This document shows positions 1 through 8,107 of a stretch of DNA of 64,000 nucleotides, in pieces; the stretch's first letter is position 1, and every line of letters begins with the position of its first letter. This stretch comes from Pleurocapsa sp. FMAR1 (lineage in GTDB: Bacteria; Cyanobacteriota; Cyanobacteriia; Cyanobacteriales; Xenococcaceae), in NCBI RefSeq assembly GCF_963665995.1, contig NZ_OY762512.1, positions 2,170,001 through 2,234,000 of the forward strand. Direction: 5' to 3'. Position numbers and translations under genes: made by a program. The notes beneath the pieces were generated by a model. The model did no database searches, was not told where the DNA came from, and was given only the letters and a program-made list of their open reading frames with translations.

Positions 1-350
1 CCGAATTTACACCACTGTTCGACTTTGCCTTCACAGATAAATGATTGAGCTGCATCCAGGCTTGGCGATCGCTTTTGATGCCCAAACCCATAAGTCCCGA
101 ATTCTTGTTGTCTCAGTTTTAATTCAGGATTACCCTGGCGCAATTTAAAGTTAACTTCGTCACGATTCAAGGCACGTGATGAAAACCTGCCAATTTTATC
201 TACAAAAGTTTTTTGTTGACAGGCATACCAGTCTTTTCTAGTGTCTAACTTTTCTAATAATTTTCCTGGGCATTCAAGTCTAAACCAACGCTGCACAACT
301 GCTGGTGGCACTCCTCTAACAAACCAGCGCACTTCTAAAGTAGTTTCCAT
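1..350 (-). CDS. Conserved cyanobacterial hypothetical protein, 3' part missing at window edge
   Basis: An open frame starts at an ATG at 350 and runs off the left edge, giving about 116 residues. It begins METTLEVRWF and holds repeated alternating segments such as FKLRQGNPELKLRQQ, which look like strands of a beta-barrel. The pattern recalls CYTH-like folds, but this is only an impression. The start is 35 bases upstream of the next gene on the same strand (ending at its own ATG at 918 further right), so the two may be co-transcribed. Function is not known. Confidence 0.6.
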   Translation of the reverse strand, partial: METTLEVRWFVRGVPPAVVQRWFRLECPGKLLEKLDTRKDWYACQQKTFVDKIGRFSSRALNRDEVNFKLRQGNPELKLRQQEFGTYGFGHQKRSPSLDAAQSFICEGKVEQWCKF

Positions 351-384
351 ATTTTTTACCCTGGTCTTAATAAGATAAATTAAA

Positions 385-918
385 TTATCGTCTATCTGCT
401 TCTTCGACTACACCACCTTGACGATCGATGATTTCTCTAGCAAGGCTAACTTCTTCTGTAGTTCCTTTGACCACCACCAAATATTTTTTTCCTTCGCTGC
501 GATCGCCGATATCTAAATTAAATTGAGGAACGCTAGCACCACTTAGCCCAGAAATTAGACTTATTCCTACAGCACCAACTATTGCACCCATTATAGGAGC
601 TAGATAATGGATAGTTTGGAAATTCTCAAACGCTGCTAGCCCAACACCAGAGAAATTAGTCAGAATTAAGCTGATAGACAAACCAATCAAGGCTCCTAAT
701 ACCGCCCCTGTAATCGCACCAGTTTTAAGATTAGCGATCGCCCCTGTATCTTCTATTCTTGTTGGTGGCTGAAAATCTTCCTCTTCTAAAGTAATGTTTT
801 CAGGCTCGATCCCAGCTTCTTCCAACTCAGTTTTTGTGGCGATCGCTGCTTGCTCGATCAAAAACTTTCCCCAGGTAGATTTTAATTGTTCAGATGCTGA
901 TGGCGATTGTTGAGACAT
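385..918 (-). CDS. Conserved membrane protein of unknown function with glycine-rich hydrophobic segments
   Basis: 177 residues. The first 60 or so residues are acidic and hydrophilic. Two glycine/alanine-rich hydrophobic segments follow (about 63-90 and 103-125), with GxxxG-like spacing seen in tightly packed helix pairs. The C-terminal 45 residues (KYLVVVKGTTEEVSLAREII) look like a small alpha/beta domain, as in stress-associated proteins that end in a short ferredoxin-like fold. It probably sits in a membrane with both ends on one side. No catalytic motif is visible. Its stop lies 34 bases before the start of the gene that runs off the left edge, so a two-gene unit is plausible. Confidence 0.65.
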   Translation of the reverse strand: MSQQSPSASEQLKSTWGKFLIEQAAIATKTELEEAGIEPENITLEEEDFQPPTRIEDTGAIANLKTGAITGAVLGALIGLSISLILTNFSGVGLAAFENFQTIHYLAPIMGAIVGAVGISLISGLSGASVPQFNLDIGDRSEGKKYLVVVKGTTEEVSLAREIIDRQGGVVEEADRR

Positions 919-1136
919 ATATTTAATTTATTGTAAGAAATAAAACTTCTGATTTTTGATTTACTCTTATTGCAGAAGAATTATGTTTATCCTTCATCCT
1001 TCTAAAGATAGGTAATTTGGTTTAGGAAATGAAATAAATATTAAGTTAAATAAATTAACAGCAAAATAGTTTTCTAGATAGATTCATCAATTAGATTTTT
1101 AAAGTAATTTGTGCATTTACACTCAACATAATTGCT
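919..1136. other. AT-rich spacer without recognisable gene
   Basis: Non-coding stretch upstream of the membrane protein gene, very AT-rich, with no HIP1 site and no clear hairpin. It probably holds the promoter of the leftward gene at 918. To its right the DNA turns into gene remnants. Confidence 0.4.
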
Positions 1137-1277
1137 ATGTCTAGAACGGCGTATTTTTTATTCAGTCGAATACTATTAAAATTTGAAGCTAATTCCAGTG
1201 ATATCATAAGCGATATTTCTGCTGCTGCATTTACTCCTGATGGTAAGTTATGGATTGGCTCAGATGAAATGAGATGA
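1137..1277 (+). pseudogene. Fragment resembling a DUF3616 protein N-terminal region
   Basis: A 46-codon open frame ends in a TGA at 1275. It contains RILLKF, an acidic spacer, then ISAAAFTPDGKLWIGSDE. The arrangement 'short strand, D-I-S-A, T-P-D-G, L-W-I-G-S-D-E' is what the first blade of DUF3616 proteins looks like from memory of the family. Nothing downstream continues the match, so this is a remnant, not a gene. The identification is by eye and tentative. Confidence 0.4.
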
Positions 1278-1351
1278 CCAAGAAATTTTCGTTGATGTTT
1301 TTCGGCTTTAGTTTTTTAGGCGTTGGTGATTCGTGGCTATCAGCTTTTAGT

Positions 1352-1531
1352 TTAAGAACTATTATTGGAAGACTCTACGGCATTTTTCTTTTTTGAAGCG
1401 TATAGACTTAATAGAGATGCTGCGATCGCACCTACAGCATCCATAATTAGATCGACTATCGTATCGTCAACTGAGTTAATAGTGGCAGTGAGCCATTCAA
1501 ACACTTCCCAAAGCGCGCCAATTGCGATCGC
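1352..1531 (-). pseudogene. C-terminal remnant of a small integral membrane protein
   Basis: Reading leftward from 1531 gives about 59 codons: AIAIGALWEVFEWL, then SVDDTIVDLIMDAVGAIAAS, then a basic tail and a TAA at 1352-1354. 'GALWEVFEW ... DDT..DL.MD..GA' is typical of the last transmembrane pair of YjdF/DUF2238- or VanZ-like membrane proteins. The frame is closed by a stop directly upstream (1532-1534), so the start of the gene is missing. The break coincides with the HIP1 octamer at 1524-1531, where a different gene remnant begins on the other strand. Confidence 0.5.
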
Positions 1532-1812
1532 TTAAGCTTGACGGCACACTTTGCTGCCTTGGCATTCCCGCAGATATGGACTTTAGCCCTGTTATGCTGA
1601 CGATGGGACGAAGACGGCTGGCAAGTTCGGGTGTAGGTGGTACGCTCGAAACGCAGGAGATGCTTGACTTTTGTAGCCAACATAATATCTCAGCAGATGT
1701 TGAAATTATCTCGGCTGCGGATATTGAGTCTGGTTTTGCCAGACTCGACCGAGGAGAGGTGCGCTATCGCTTGGTGATTGATATGTCTACCCTTAATGCG
1801 CCAGCCGATTGA
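1522..1812 (+). pseudogene. C-terminal third of a zinc-dependent alcohol dehydrogenase (CAD/YjgB type)
   Basis: About 96 codons read LKLDGTLCCLGIP, a DFSPVMLTMGRRRL segment, then GTLETQEMLDFCSQHNI, ADVEIISA and YRLVIDM. This is the end of the NAD(P)-binding domain and the closing catalytic segment of cinnamyl-alcohol-dehydrogenase-type MDR enzymes, which are normally about 330-350 residues long. The zinc-binding N-terminal two thirds is absent and no family match is seen upstream of 1522. There is no proper start; the frame opens at a TTG inside the HIP1 site. It is a truncated, non-functional remnant. The intact SDR gene that follows belongs to a different superfamily. Confidence 0.7.
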
Positions 1813-2101
1813 AGATCGTTCGTTTTACTTATTTGACTGACGATCGACCCGCAAACTTTAATACTTGTAGAATTAATAAACATCATCCGCCCAACCGAGA
1901 GTGTATTCTAATCATTAGAAGAATGTGCTTGAGCTTGACGCTCATCCTAGTACAGAGACGATTCCACTACTATACTATCGTCGAGTTTATAACTTATCTT
2001 TTTCTTAGTGATAAAAAATTAAATTTTCAATACACTTTAAGTAGGTTGAATTAATAGCTTAAGTTGGCATTTAATAACCTCGACTAAAAGGAGAAAAAAA
2101 T

Positions 2102-2860
2102 ATGTTTACACTTGAAAATAAAGTGGCTTTAGTCACGGGCGGAACATCGGGAATTGGCAGAGCAACCGCGATCGCCCTTGGTACTGCTGGTGCAAAAGTT
2201 GTTTTCTCAGGCAGACGCAAGGAAGAAGGAGAGGAAACGGCTGCACTAATTCGCGATGCTGGCGCAGAATGTTTATTCGTGCGCTCAGATGTATCGAATG
2301 AATCAGATGTTAAAGCTTTGGTGCAAAAGACAATTGAAGCTTATGGGAAACTTGACTGTGCCTTTAACAATGCAGGCATCGATCCACCCTCAAAATCCCT
2401 GCACGAACAGTCAATCAAGGACTTTGACAAACTGATGTCAATTAATGTGCGGGGACTCTTTTTGAGCATGAAATATGAACTTCAGCAAATGGTGTCTCAA
2501 GGATCGGGGGTCATCGTCAACAATTCCTCGATAGGAGGCTTAATTGGTTTTCCTGGGCTATCTCCCTACATCGCTAGCAAACACGCAGTTATGGGACTAA
2601 CGCGCTCGGCTTCTCTTGACTATGCTAAACAGGGCATTCGGATCAATGCGGTTAACCCTGGCATAATTGCAACTGATATGATTGATCGCCTCGTCGATGA
2701 AACAGGCGGCACGAGTGACGATTTGATATCCTCGATTCCCATGGGGCGCATAGGGCAAGCCGAAGAAATCGCTCAAGCCGTGGTGTTTCTTTGTTCTGAT
2801 GCTGCTAGCTACATTACTGGACAGCCTTTGGTCATCGATGGCGGATTGACGGTGAACTAA
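2102..2860 (+). CDS. Short-chain dehydrogenase/reductase (SDR), classical type
   Basis: 252 residues, the usual length for a classical SDR. It has the NAD(P)-binding TGGTSGIG (residues 12-19), NNAG (89-92), a catalytic serine near 143 and YIASK with Tyr156/Lys160, and it ends in the typical '[15 protein letters not shown]'. The arginine pair after the second strand (GRRK, 37-40) favours NADPH over NADH. A purine-rich ribosome site (AAAAGGAG) lies eight bases before the ATG. The substrate cannot be told from sequence: such enzymes reduce or oxidise alcohols, ketones or ketoacyl groups. It stands alone between gene remnants, with about 290 bases of apparently non-coding DNA before it. Confidence 0.9.
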   Translation: MFTLENKVALVTGGTSGIGRATAIALGTAGAKVVFSGRRKEEGEETAALIRDAGAECLFVRSDVSNESDVKALVQKTIEAYGKLDCAFNNAGIDPPSKSLHEQSIKDFDKLMSINVRGLFLSMKYELQQMVSQGSGVIVNNSSIGGLIGFPGLSPYIASKHAVMGLTRSASLDYAKQGIRINAVNPGIIATDMIDRLVDETGGTSDDLISSIPMGRIGQAEEIAQAVVFLCSDAASYITGQPLVIDGGLTVN

Positions 2861-3070
2861 TTAAGGCGATCGCTGGGTAAATGCCCAGAGAATTGAAGTT
2901 TCTGGCGGTACGTTTCTTTAGAATCCTCAATTAGCGATCGCCTCGGCGCTATTAACTAGTAAAATAGAGCCTTATCATGACACATTCACCAACTAGTCGC
3001 TGATGGATTGTCGCTCGCGCTGCAAGCAGTAAGTTAAGTTCTCAATTACAAAAAAAGCTTAGTCAGAAAA

Positions 3071-3103
3071 AATCAGGGCAAGATTTGACTAATCAGGGCA
3101 AGA
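3071..3103. repeat. Two direct copies of a 13-bp motif
   Basis: AATCAGGGCAAGA occurs at 3071-3083 and again at 3091-3103, a 20-bp spacing close to two helical turns. It lies just upstream of a perfect palindrome and of a broken secreted-protein gene. It could be a binding site pair or simply a small duplication. GGGCAAGAAAAG also recurs near 5884. Confidence 0.45.
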
Positions 3104-3118
3104 AAAGAGAAGAAGAAA

Positions 3119-3145
3119 CTATTCAAAAGTAATACTTTTGAATAG
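3119..3145. promoter_or_regulatory. Perfect 13-bp inverted repeat
   Basis: CTATTCAAAAGTA, one central A, then the exact reverse complement. It lies about 97 bases before the likely ATG (3242) of the following gene. The arms are AT-rich and no T-run follows, so an operator is as likely as a terminator. Together with the two direct repeats just upstream it makes the 2861-3241 spacer the most structured part of this region; otherwise that spacer holds only HIP1 sites. Confidence 0.5.
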
Positions 3146-3241
3146 TAGGCAGTGATGAACCACAGCCTTCTTAAACAAACCAATTTGACGGTTTCAGTAA
3201 GACCGTTGAATTTATCCAATCAACTATTTAATTATTTAATC

Positions 3242-3814
3242 ATGAATTTACATAACAAAAGCTCAATTTTTACTGGGGCTATTTTTCTATTTTTAATTAG
3301 CTCTATAAGCCCAGCGATCGCCTTAACTAAAGAACCAGTCCAGTATGTCGCCCAAAGCTGAACTATTGAAGCTACAAGCGCACAACAAAAAACTCTTTAT
3401 CTCAACAATAATCGCGTCTATTACTATAATTTAATTGCCACTCAAAAAGGAACAATCGGTAATGTTACCGTTCCTGTAGGTGCAACTATTGAAGGAAAAT
3501 ATGTTCCAGCAGATGGTGGTTTACGATATGTAGCCACAGCTATAACTTACGGCAAGTATAGTTATCCTATCAATGCTAAATCTCAAACTTTAACAGGTGT
3601 CAAAGATCCTCGCGACACATCAGCGGGTTCGGTAGCTGAGGATGCAGGAATTGGAGCTGCTGGAGGATTGGTACTAGGTGAAATATTTGGTAAGGGAAAT
3701 GTAGGAGAAGCCATTGGGGGTGCTGCTGCGGGTGCTGCGGTAGGCAACCTTACTGCTGATCGCGTTATTGTCGTCAAGCCAGATGACTCAATAGCTTTGT
3801 ATGATTATAATTAA
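3242..3814 (+). pseudogene. Secreted glycine-zipper protein interrupted by one in-frame TGA
   Basis: From ATG 3242 the frame encodes a signal peptide (hydrophobic core FTGAIFLFLISSISPAIA), then VQYVAQS and a TGA at 3359-3361. The same frame continues without another stop for 150 codons to TAA 3812-3814: TLYLNNNRVYYYNLIATQ, VTVPVGATIEGKY, GGLRYVATAITY, DPRDTSAGSVAEDAGIGAAG, a glycine/alanine zipper, then VIVVKPDD. These are recognisable parts of a conserved cyanobacterial periplasmic protein. An upstream in-frame ATG at 3152 exists but lacks a signal-like start. Only one nonsense change separates this from an intact gene of about 190 residues, so decay is recent or the TGA is read through. Confidence 0.7.
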
Positions 3815-3820
3815 TTTCTG

Positions 3821-4060
3821 ATGAACAATACCGACGACTCTTTGGATACATTAGCTATAAATATTGGCGGTAGTGGCATCAAAGCAATGGTGTTAAACGA
3901 GGTAGGGAATTCAATTAGCCGCCTCCCTAGAAGCAGCCTTTCATTACGATCGCCTTTATATCGGTGGTGGTAGAGCTAAAAAGATTAACTTCGATTTACC
4001 AGACAACGTTAAAACTGTACCTAATATAGCAGGAATTTTAGGCGGAATTGCTCTATGGTC
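3821..4060 (+). pseudogene. Polyphosphate glucokinase remnant with large internal deletion
   Basis: From ATG 3821 the frame reads LAINIGGSGIKAMVLNE, the N-terminal phosphate-binding loop of ROK-type polyphosphate glucokinases. After about 30 codons the match jumps, with a change of frame near 3908-3914, to the C-terminal end: LAASLEAAFHYDRLYIGGG, then AKKINFDLPDNVKTV and NIAGILGGIALW. Roughly 170 codons of the usual 230-250 are missing. The C-terminal part stays open and is in the same frame as the rpe gene that starts at 4146, so a read-through fusion is possible. The enzyme, which would phosphorylate glucose from polyphosphate, cannot be active. Confidence 0.7.
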
Positions 4061-4145
4061 AGATGATAATTCTGATTCTCTAGGTAAACATAATAATTGC
4101 TTAGAACTTAAAAATAAAAATACTCATAAACTTCCTATCAAAGAA

Positions 4146-4859
4146 ATGGCATCAAACAACCAGATAATCATTGAACCGTCGATTTTATCGGCTAACTTTG
4201 CCTACTTGGGTAAAGGAGTGACAGAGGCACAAGAGGCAGGGGTAAAGGGAATCCAGATTGATATTATGGACGGACAGTTTGTGCCTAACATTTCTTTTGG
4301 CTGGGATACGGTAGCTGCAATACGTCCTCTGACCGATATGTTTCTCGACGTTCATTTGATGATTGTCCAGCCAGAGCGTTATATAGAAGCTTTTGCTAAA
4401 GCGGGTGCAGATCGCCTTATCGTCCATCAAGAAACCTGCATCCATCTACATCGAGTCTTGTCTTCAATTAAAGAGTTGGACATAGAAGCGGGAGTAACCA
4501 TCAATCCTGGTACTTCAATTGATACGATCTTACCTATATTAGATCTAGTAGATCTAGTGCAAATCATGACCGTAAATCCTGGCTTTGGCGGTCAATCTTT
4601 TATCCATTCACAGTTAGATAGAATTGCCAGCCTCAAGCAGATTATACAGGAACGCAATCTCGATGTGGCGATCGCCGTAGATGGCGGTATTCATTCCGAT
4701 ACTGCACCTTTAGCAGTAGCAGCAGGAGCAACTGTTTTAGTAGCTGGTTCGAGCGTTTATAATTCTAAAGCCTCGGTTAAAGACAACTTAGCCACTCTTT
4801 ATGCAGCTATCGAGAAAGAAACAAAATCGTCAAGATATAGCATTACGCGAAGACATTAG
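4146..4859 (+). CDS. rpe: Ribulose-phosphate 3-epimerase, C-terminus replaced by IS sequence
   Basis: 237 residues forming a complete TIM barrel: EPSILSANF at the start, the metal/substrate motifs IDIMDGQFVPNISFG and DVHLMI, MTVNPGFGGQSF, and VDGGI near the end. It interconverts ribulose-5-phosphate and xylulose-5-phosphate in the pentose-phosphate and Calvin cycles. Family members end about where KETKSS occurs; the last residues here (RYSITRRH) are encoded by the left end of the IS630 element, whose terminus is at 4836. The barrel itself is whole, so activity is likely kept. The sequence departs from the usual cyanobacterial housekeeping form (for example FGWDTVAAIRPLTDMF), so it may be a second copy. 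The neighbour upstream is a dead polyphosphate glucokinase, a sugar-phosphate association. Confidence 0.88.
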   Translation: MASNNQIIIEPSILSANFAYLGKGVTEAQEAGVKGIQIDIMDGQFVPNISFGWDTVAAIRPLTDMFLDVHLMIVQPERYIEAFAKAGADRLIVHQETCIHLHRVLSSIKELDIEAGVTINPGTSIDTILPILDLVDLVQIMTVNPGFGGQSFIHSQLDRIASLKQIIQERNLDVAIAVDGGIHSDTAPLAVAAGATVLVAGSSVYNSKASVKDNLATLYAAIEKETKSSRYSITRRH

Positions 4860-5794
4860 GACATTGCGCGAAAGCAGAATCAACACACTCTCGGATAGTT
4901 TCAAAATCGTAAATTCTTTGTTTCATCCAAGTTTTGAGAACCGACCACCAACGCTCTATTTTGTTTAAATCAGGGGAATACGGGGGCAAATACCAAATTT
5001 CACATCCTGCATGATGAACGATTTCAAGAATGCTTTGTCCTTTGTGAAAGGTTGCATTGTCAATCACGATAATGTCGCCAGACTTCAATTGAGGAAGCAA
5101 ACTTTTTTCTAACCAAGTCTCAAATACTTGACGATTACAACATCCCTCATATGTCAACGGTGCAAAAACTTTTCCTGATTTTAACGCTGCAATCCAACTA
5201 ACCCTGTCTACTCTTCGACCCGATTTTAATCCATAACATCTTGTTCCTTTCGGGCTATATCCGTATGGATAATCGTCTCGATTGTCGAATCCTGCTTCAT
5301 CTACATAGACGATTTTGCTTCGATCTATTTGACCGATACGTTCAAGAAATTGTTGCCTTTTTTCTTCATTTCTCTCTCGATACCCATAAGTTTGTCTTGG
5401 TCAGCGTACATGCGGGCAAGCCCTTTGTCTTGCGCCTGTCGGCGACGCGGGGTCTGACCGCTTTTTTTCTAGTTATGCCCAGCTTTCTTATCGCATCGCT
5501 GACATTTTGCTGAGTTAGATTCTTCCCCCATAATTGAGCTATTCGTTGCTGTGTTTTGTTGTTGTGTTGCAACACAAATTCTTGAAAACGCAGGAGGTTT
5601 TTAATCTTGGGCTTTTTTCCTTTTTGATGAAGAGCGATCGCTTTGAAGTCACCCTGAACTTGTTCTCTTTTGAGCCACAAGTTCAGTGTGTTACGACTGA
5701 TAGCGAACATTCGGCATACATTGACTTTCTTCTCGCCACTTTTTACTGCTTTAATTGCCTTCGCTCGCAAATCGTAACTGTAAGGGGATGCCAT
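4843..5794 (-). pseudogene. IS630 transposase, frame broken by a 67-bp palindromic insert
   Basis: From ATG 5794 the frame runs for 111 codons: a helix-turn-helix (VCRMFAISRNTLNLWLKRE) and a second DNA-binding segment up to LGITRKK. The insert at 5395-5461 then shifts the frame. After it, a single open frame from 5394 to 4843 supplies the DDE catalytic domain: IVYVDEAGFDN, IIVIDNATFHKG and PPYSPDLNKIERWW hold the three acidic residues. Removing 67 bases restores one 294-residue protein, normal for single-frame IS630 enzymes. So the only lesion seen is the repeat insert, and the element probably cannot move by itself. The distal part also has a TTG-initiated open frame from 5157. Confidence 0.85.
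5395..5461. repeat. Nested palindromic element, copy in IS630 transposase
   Basis: Outer arms GGTCAG (5399-5404) and CTGACC (5454-5459) are perfectly complementary. The inside holds the family core (TTGCGCCTGTCGGCGACG followed by CGGGGT) and a smaller hairpin GGGCAAGCCC. On the minus strand the insert is flanked by AAAGC on one side and AAGA on the other, as in the toxin copy at 37.1 kb. It is 67 bases long, so it shifts the reading frame of the transposase. Confidence 0.8.
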
Positions 5795-5862
5795 TAATCC
5801 TATTCTCTTTCGTTTCTTGATTTATTCAGTATAGCGTCCTAACCTTATAACGTATTGCTATA

Positions 5863-6325
5863 ATTGCAATTTTAGACAATTTTGGGCAAGAAAAGCGAAG
5901 AAATCTTATAGTGTTTCACTACGAGAAAGGCGAGTTTGCACTTAGAAAACCCTTACCTCAAAAGTTGAAAACTGCTGTAAGTAACGTGAGTTCGGGTTAA
6001 CAAGATTAATTTGGGGTAGCTATTAGCTTTTGAAAGATTGTTCAATCCTCTAAATTGAAGTCGAGAGAGGGTGACGGCTAGTCGCCATCTCTAATCGACT
6101 TGTTGAAAATTTTATTGAGGAAAACTGTATCTAGGCGCAAGAGTAAGGACTTGTCCGCAACTACGCGCCCGAACTCGAAGGGCTAATAGCTAAAAATAGT
6201 ATTACTAACTGTTTCATACCTCAAATTACCAACGCCAGTTATTTGTCACTTGTTTATGATACTAAAAACAAAATACTCTTGACCGCCTTCAACCTTATTA
6301 TGCCATTTATGCCATAATATTACAA
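5863..6325. other. Intergenic region with two hairpins, no gene
   Basis: Between the IS element and the GH13 gene. Around 6062-6090 there is an imperfect hairpin (AGAGAGGGTGAC ... GTCGCCATCTCT), and at 6134-6169 a repeat of the nested-palindrome family. Short motifs GCTATTAGCTTTTGA and GGCTAATAGCTAAAA recur here and near 33.74 kb and 59.1 kb. No coding frame is convincing. The right part should contain the terminator of the GH13 gene, but no clean T-run hairpin was found. Confidence 0.45.
6134..6169. repeat. Small palindrome containing the GGACTTGTCC sub-hairpin
   Basis: Outer arms GGCGC and GCGCC enclose an inner hairpin GGAC-TT-GTCC followed by GCA. The same inner hairpin (as GGACAAGTCC on the other strand) lies inside the toxin insert at 37.07 kb, and a compensated version (GGGC/GCCC) lies inside the IS630 insert. 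It is a likely solo copy of that sub-module. Confidence 0.6.
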
Positions 6326-7969
6326 TTAGCCTACAAATACCTTTGCTTCAAATTCGCCTATATCAATCGTTAATTTTCCTTCTTTTGCTTCGACATCATA
6401 GTTGTTTGTCCATTCATGCCAAGTACCTGATTGGGGAAAATGGTCGATAGTATAATCTTCTAAAAAATCATCCGAAAAATTGATAATAATTACCACGCGA
6501 GAGCCTTGATCATTCCAGCGAGTGTATGCCAAGACTTTACTCTCAGGATCTTCATAGAAAAAGTTAATATTATCAGTACGCAAAGCATGATTTTCTTTCC
6601 TCAAAGCAATTAAGCCTTGATAATAGTCAAGCAAATTTTTATTGAGGTCATTTTTTAGTAAAGTCCAATCAATTTTGATTTCTTGTTCTGGGTTGTATTC
6701 CCCAAACTCATTACCCATCCAAACCAGAGGTACGCCTACAGCAGTCATTAATAAGACTGCGCCTAACTTGGCTCTTTTAAAAGCTGCTTTGTCGGAGATT
6801 TTGCGATCGCCTAACTCTGCTAGAGTATACTGATGATCGTGACAGGCTATATAGTTAATTACGGTAGTCGTTCCCCCATAACCCTGTTGTCGGCAGTCAA
6901 TCACTTGTTTGAAACCTTCTAGGTCAAGCTCATCACCGCAGATATGTTTTAAAGCCTGTTGATAAAAGCTTTCATGCCAACACGCATCCATGGGCTTGCC
7001 GTATCCTACTAAGTCGGGATTTTCAGGGATGTATTCGGCAGTGTTAAAAAATGGCTTTTGACCGACTGCCTGTCTGGCTTGTTCGGCTATCCAGGACAAA
7101 AAATCAAAGTTGCCAATCTGCTTAGAAGCATCAAAACGAATACCGTCGATATGATATTCCTCAATCCAAAATCTGACTATATCACCCACAAATTGCCATG
7201 CAGGTTTGAGATCTAAATTTTTGTCGTACTTGTCGTAGTCAAATTCTGGACCCCAGCTATTATCAGGATCGGACGGTTCACGACTGTACCAGTAATCGAA
7301 GTTTATTTTGGTTAAGGGTGCTTCGGTATCAGAATGGTTAAAAATACAGTCCATTAAGATGCGCATACCTCGGTTGTGACATTCATCAATCAGACGCTTT
7401 AAATCTGCGGTTGAACCGTAACTAGACTCAACAGCAAAATAGTGACGAGGATTATAGCCCCAGCTATTGTCTCCTGGAAATTCTTGTGTGGGCATCAGTT
7501 CAACTGCATTGATGCCTAGTTCGCTCAGATAGTCTAGTTTATCAATAACGTCTTTAAATGTACCGCGCTTTTTTCCTTCTCCTTCGCCACCTGAAAAGCC
7601 CCCGACATACAGTTCGTAGATAACCAACTCTTCGTTACTGGGTAAAGGCTTGTCGTCGTGTTGCCAAGCGTAGCTATCAACAATCTTTTTGCCGTCTTTA
7701 ATTTGAATGACGCTGTTTTGACTCTCATCGTCAATATTTGTAGCGTAAGGATCGTTAACGTCAACCCATTCATCAGCTTCTAAAAAATGAGATTGAGACT
7801 GGACGCGAAATTTATACTGGTAAACTCCATCTTCTAACTCAACTTTTGCCCGAAAATAACCTTGTTTATTTTTCTGCATGGATATCTCAGACCAGTCAGA
7901 AAAACAACCTTTTAAGGCTGCACTATTGTTATAAGGAGCAAATAACTTGAATTCAATCGAGTTAGCCAT
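6326..7969 (-). CDS. GH13 alpha-amylase-family glycoside hydrolase or branching-type enzyme
   Basis: 547 residues. Residues 1-90 resemble a CBM48-like beta-sandwich (FKLFAPYNNSAALKGCFSDW, YQYKFRV). From about 118 comes the GH13 barrel: MDCIFNHSD (region I), IDGIRFDAS with nucleophile Asp280, FNTAEYIPE with acid/base Glu312, and ACHDHQ with Asp378. The C-terminal 70 residues form the usual closing beta domain. All three catalytic residues are present, so it should act on alpha-1,4-glucan. The CBM48 domain and the region II/III wording resemble GlgB/trehalohydrolase-like enzymes more than secreted amylases, and there is no signal peptide, so intracellular glycogen or maltooligosaccharide is the likely substrate. 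It is short for a true branching enzyme, so the exact reaction is open. It is separated from the secDF group by about 140 bases. Confidence 0.85.
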   Translation of the reverse strand: MANSIEFKLFAPYNNSAALKGCFSDWSEISMQKNKQGYFRAKVELEDGVYQYKFRVQSQSHFLEADEWVDVNDPYATNIDDESQNSVIQIKDGKKIVDSYAWQHDDKPLPSNEELVIYELYVGGFSGGEGEGKKRGTFKDVIDKLDYLSELGINAVELMPTQEFPGDNSWGYNPRHYFAVESSYGSTADLKRLIDECHNRGMRILMDCIFNHSDTEAPLTKINFDYWYSREPSDPDNSWGPEFDYDKYDKNLDLKPAWQFVGDIVRFWIEEYHIDGIRFDASKQIGNFDFLSWIAEQARQAVGQKPFFNTAEYIPENPDLVGYGKPMDACWHESFYQQALKHICGDELDLEGFKQVIDCRQQGYGGTTTVINYIACHDHQYTLAELGDRKISDKAAFKRAKLGAVLLMTAVGVPLVWMGNEFGEYNPEQEIKIDWTLLKNDLNKNLLDYYQGLIALRKENHALRTDNINFFYEDPESKVLAYTRWNDQGSRVVIIINFSDDFLEDYTIDHFPQSGTWHEWTNNYDVEAKEGKLTIDIGEFEAKVFVG

Positions 7970-8107
7970 TTTGGTTCTTCAATATTTGAAATTGTTTCTG
8001 CCATATTACAGAGGTCAATTCAATTATTTGTCTGTCTAGAGAGATAAATTACTGCTTATATTTAATTTTTTATTTTAAATAAACAATCTAACTAGATGGG
8101 GTTTATA

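Larger units (their letters stand above)
4836..5862 (-). mobile_element. IS630-family insertion sequence with imperfect ends and TA target
   Basis: The left end at 4836 reads TATAGCATTACGCG and the reverse complement of the right end (5862) reads TATAGCAATACGTT; over 27 bases the two ends agree at about 20 positions and share a distal TTAGGAC. Flanking TA dinucleotides at 4836-4837 and 5861-5862 fit the TA duplication made by IS630/mariner elements, which gives about 1.02 kb between them. It carries one transposase reading frame on the minus strand, now broken by a 67-bp palindromic insert. Insertion happened at the very end of rpe and supplies its new stop codon. Confidence 0.8.

Noticed and set aside
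1809-2054. 81-codon plus-strand open frame after the alcohol dehydrogenase remnant
   Set aside because: Low-complexity translation with clusters of basic and aromatic residues, no ribosome site, no family resemblance; it is most likely spacer DNA.
4843-5157. Separate OrfB of a two-frame IS630 transposase
   Set aside because: The downstream frame is open back to 5394, and removing the 67-bp insert gives one continuous 294-residue protein, so it is a single-frame transposase that was broken.
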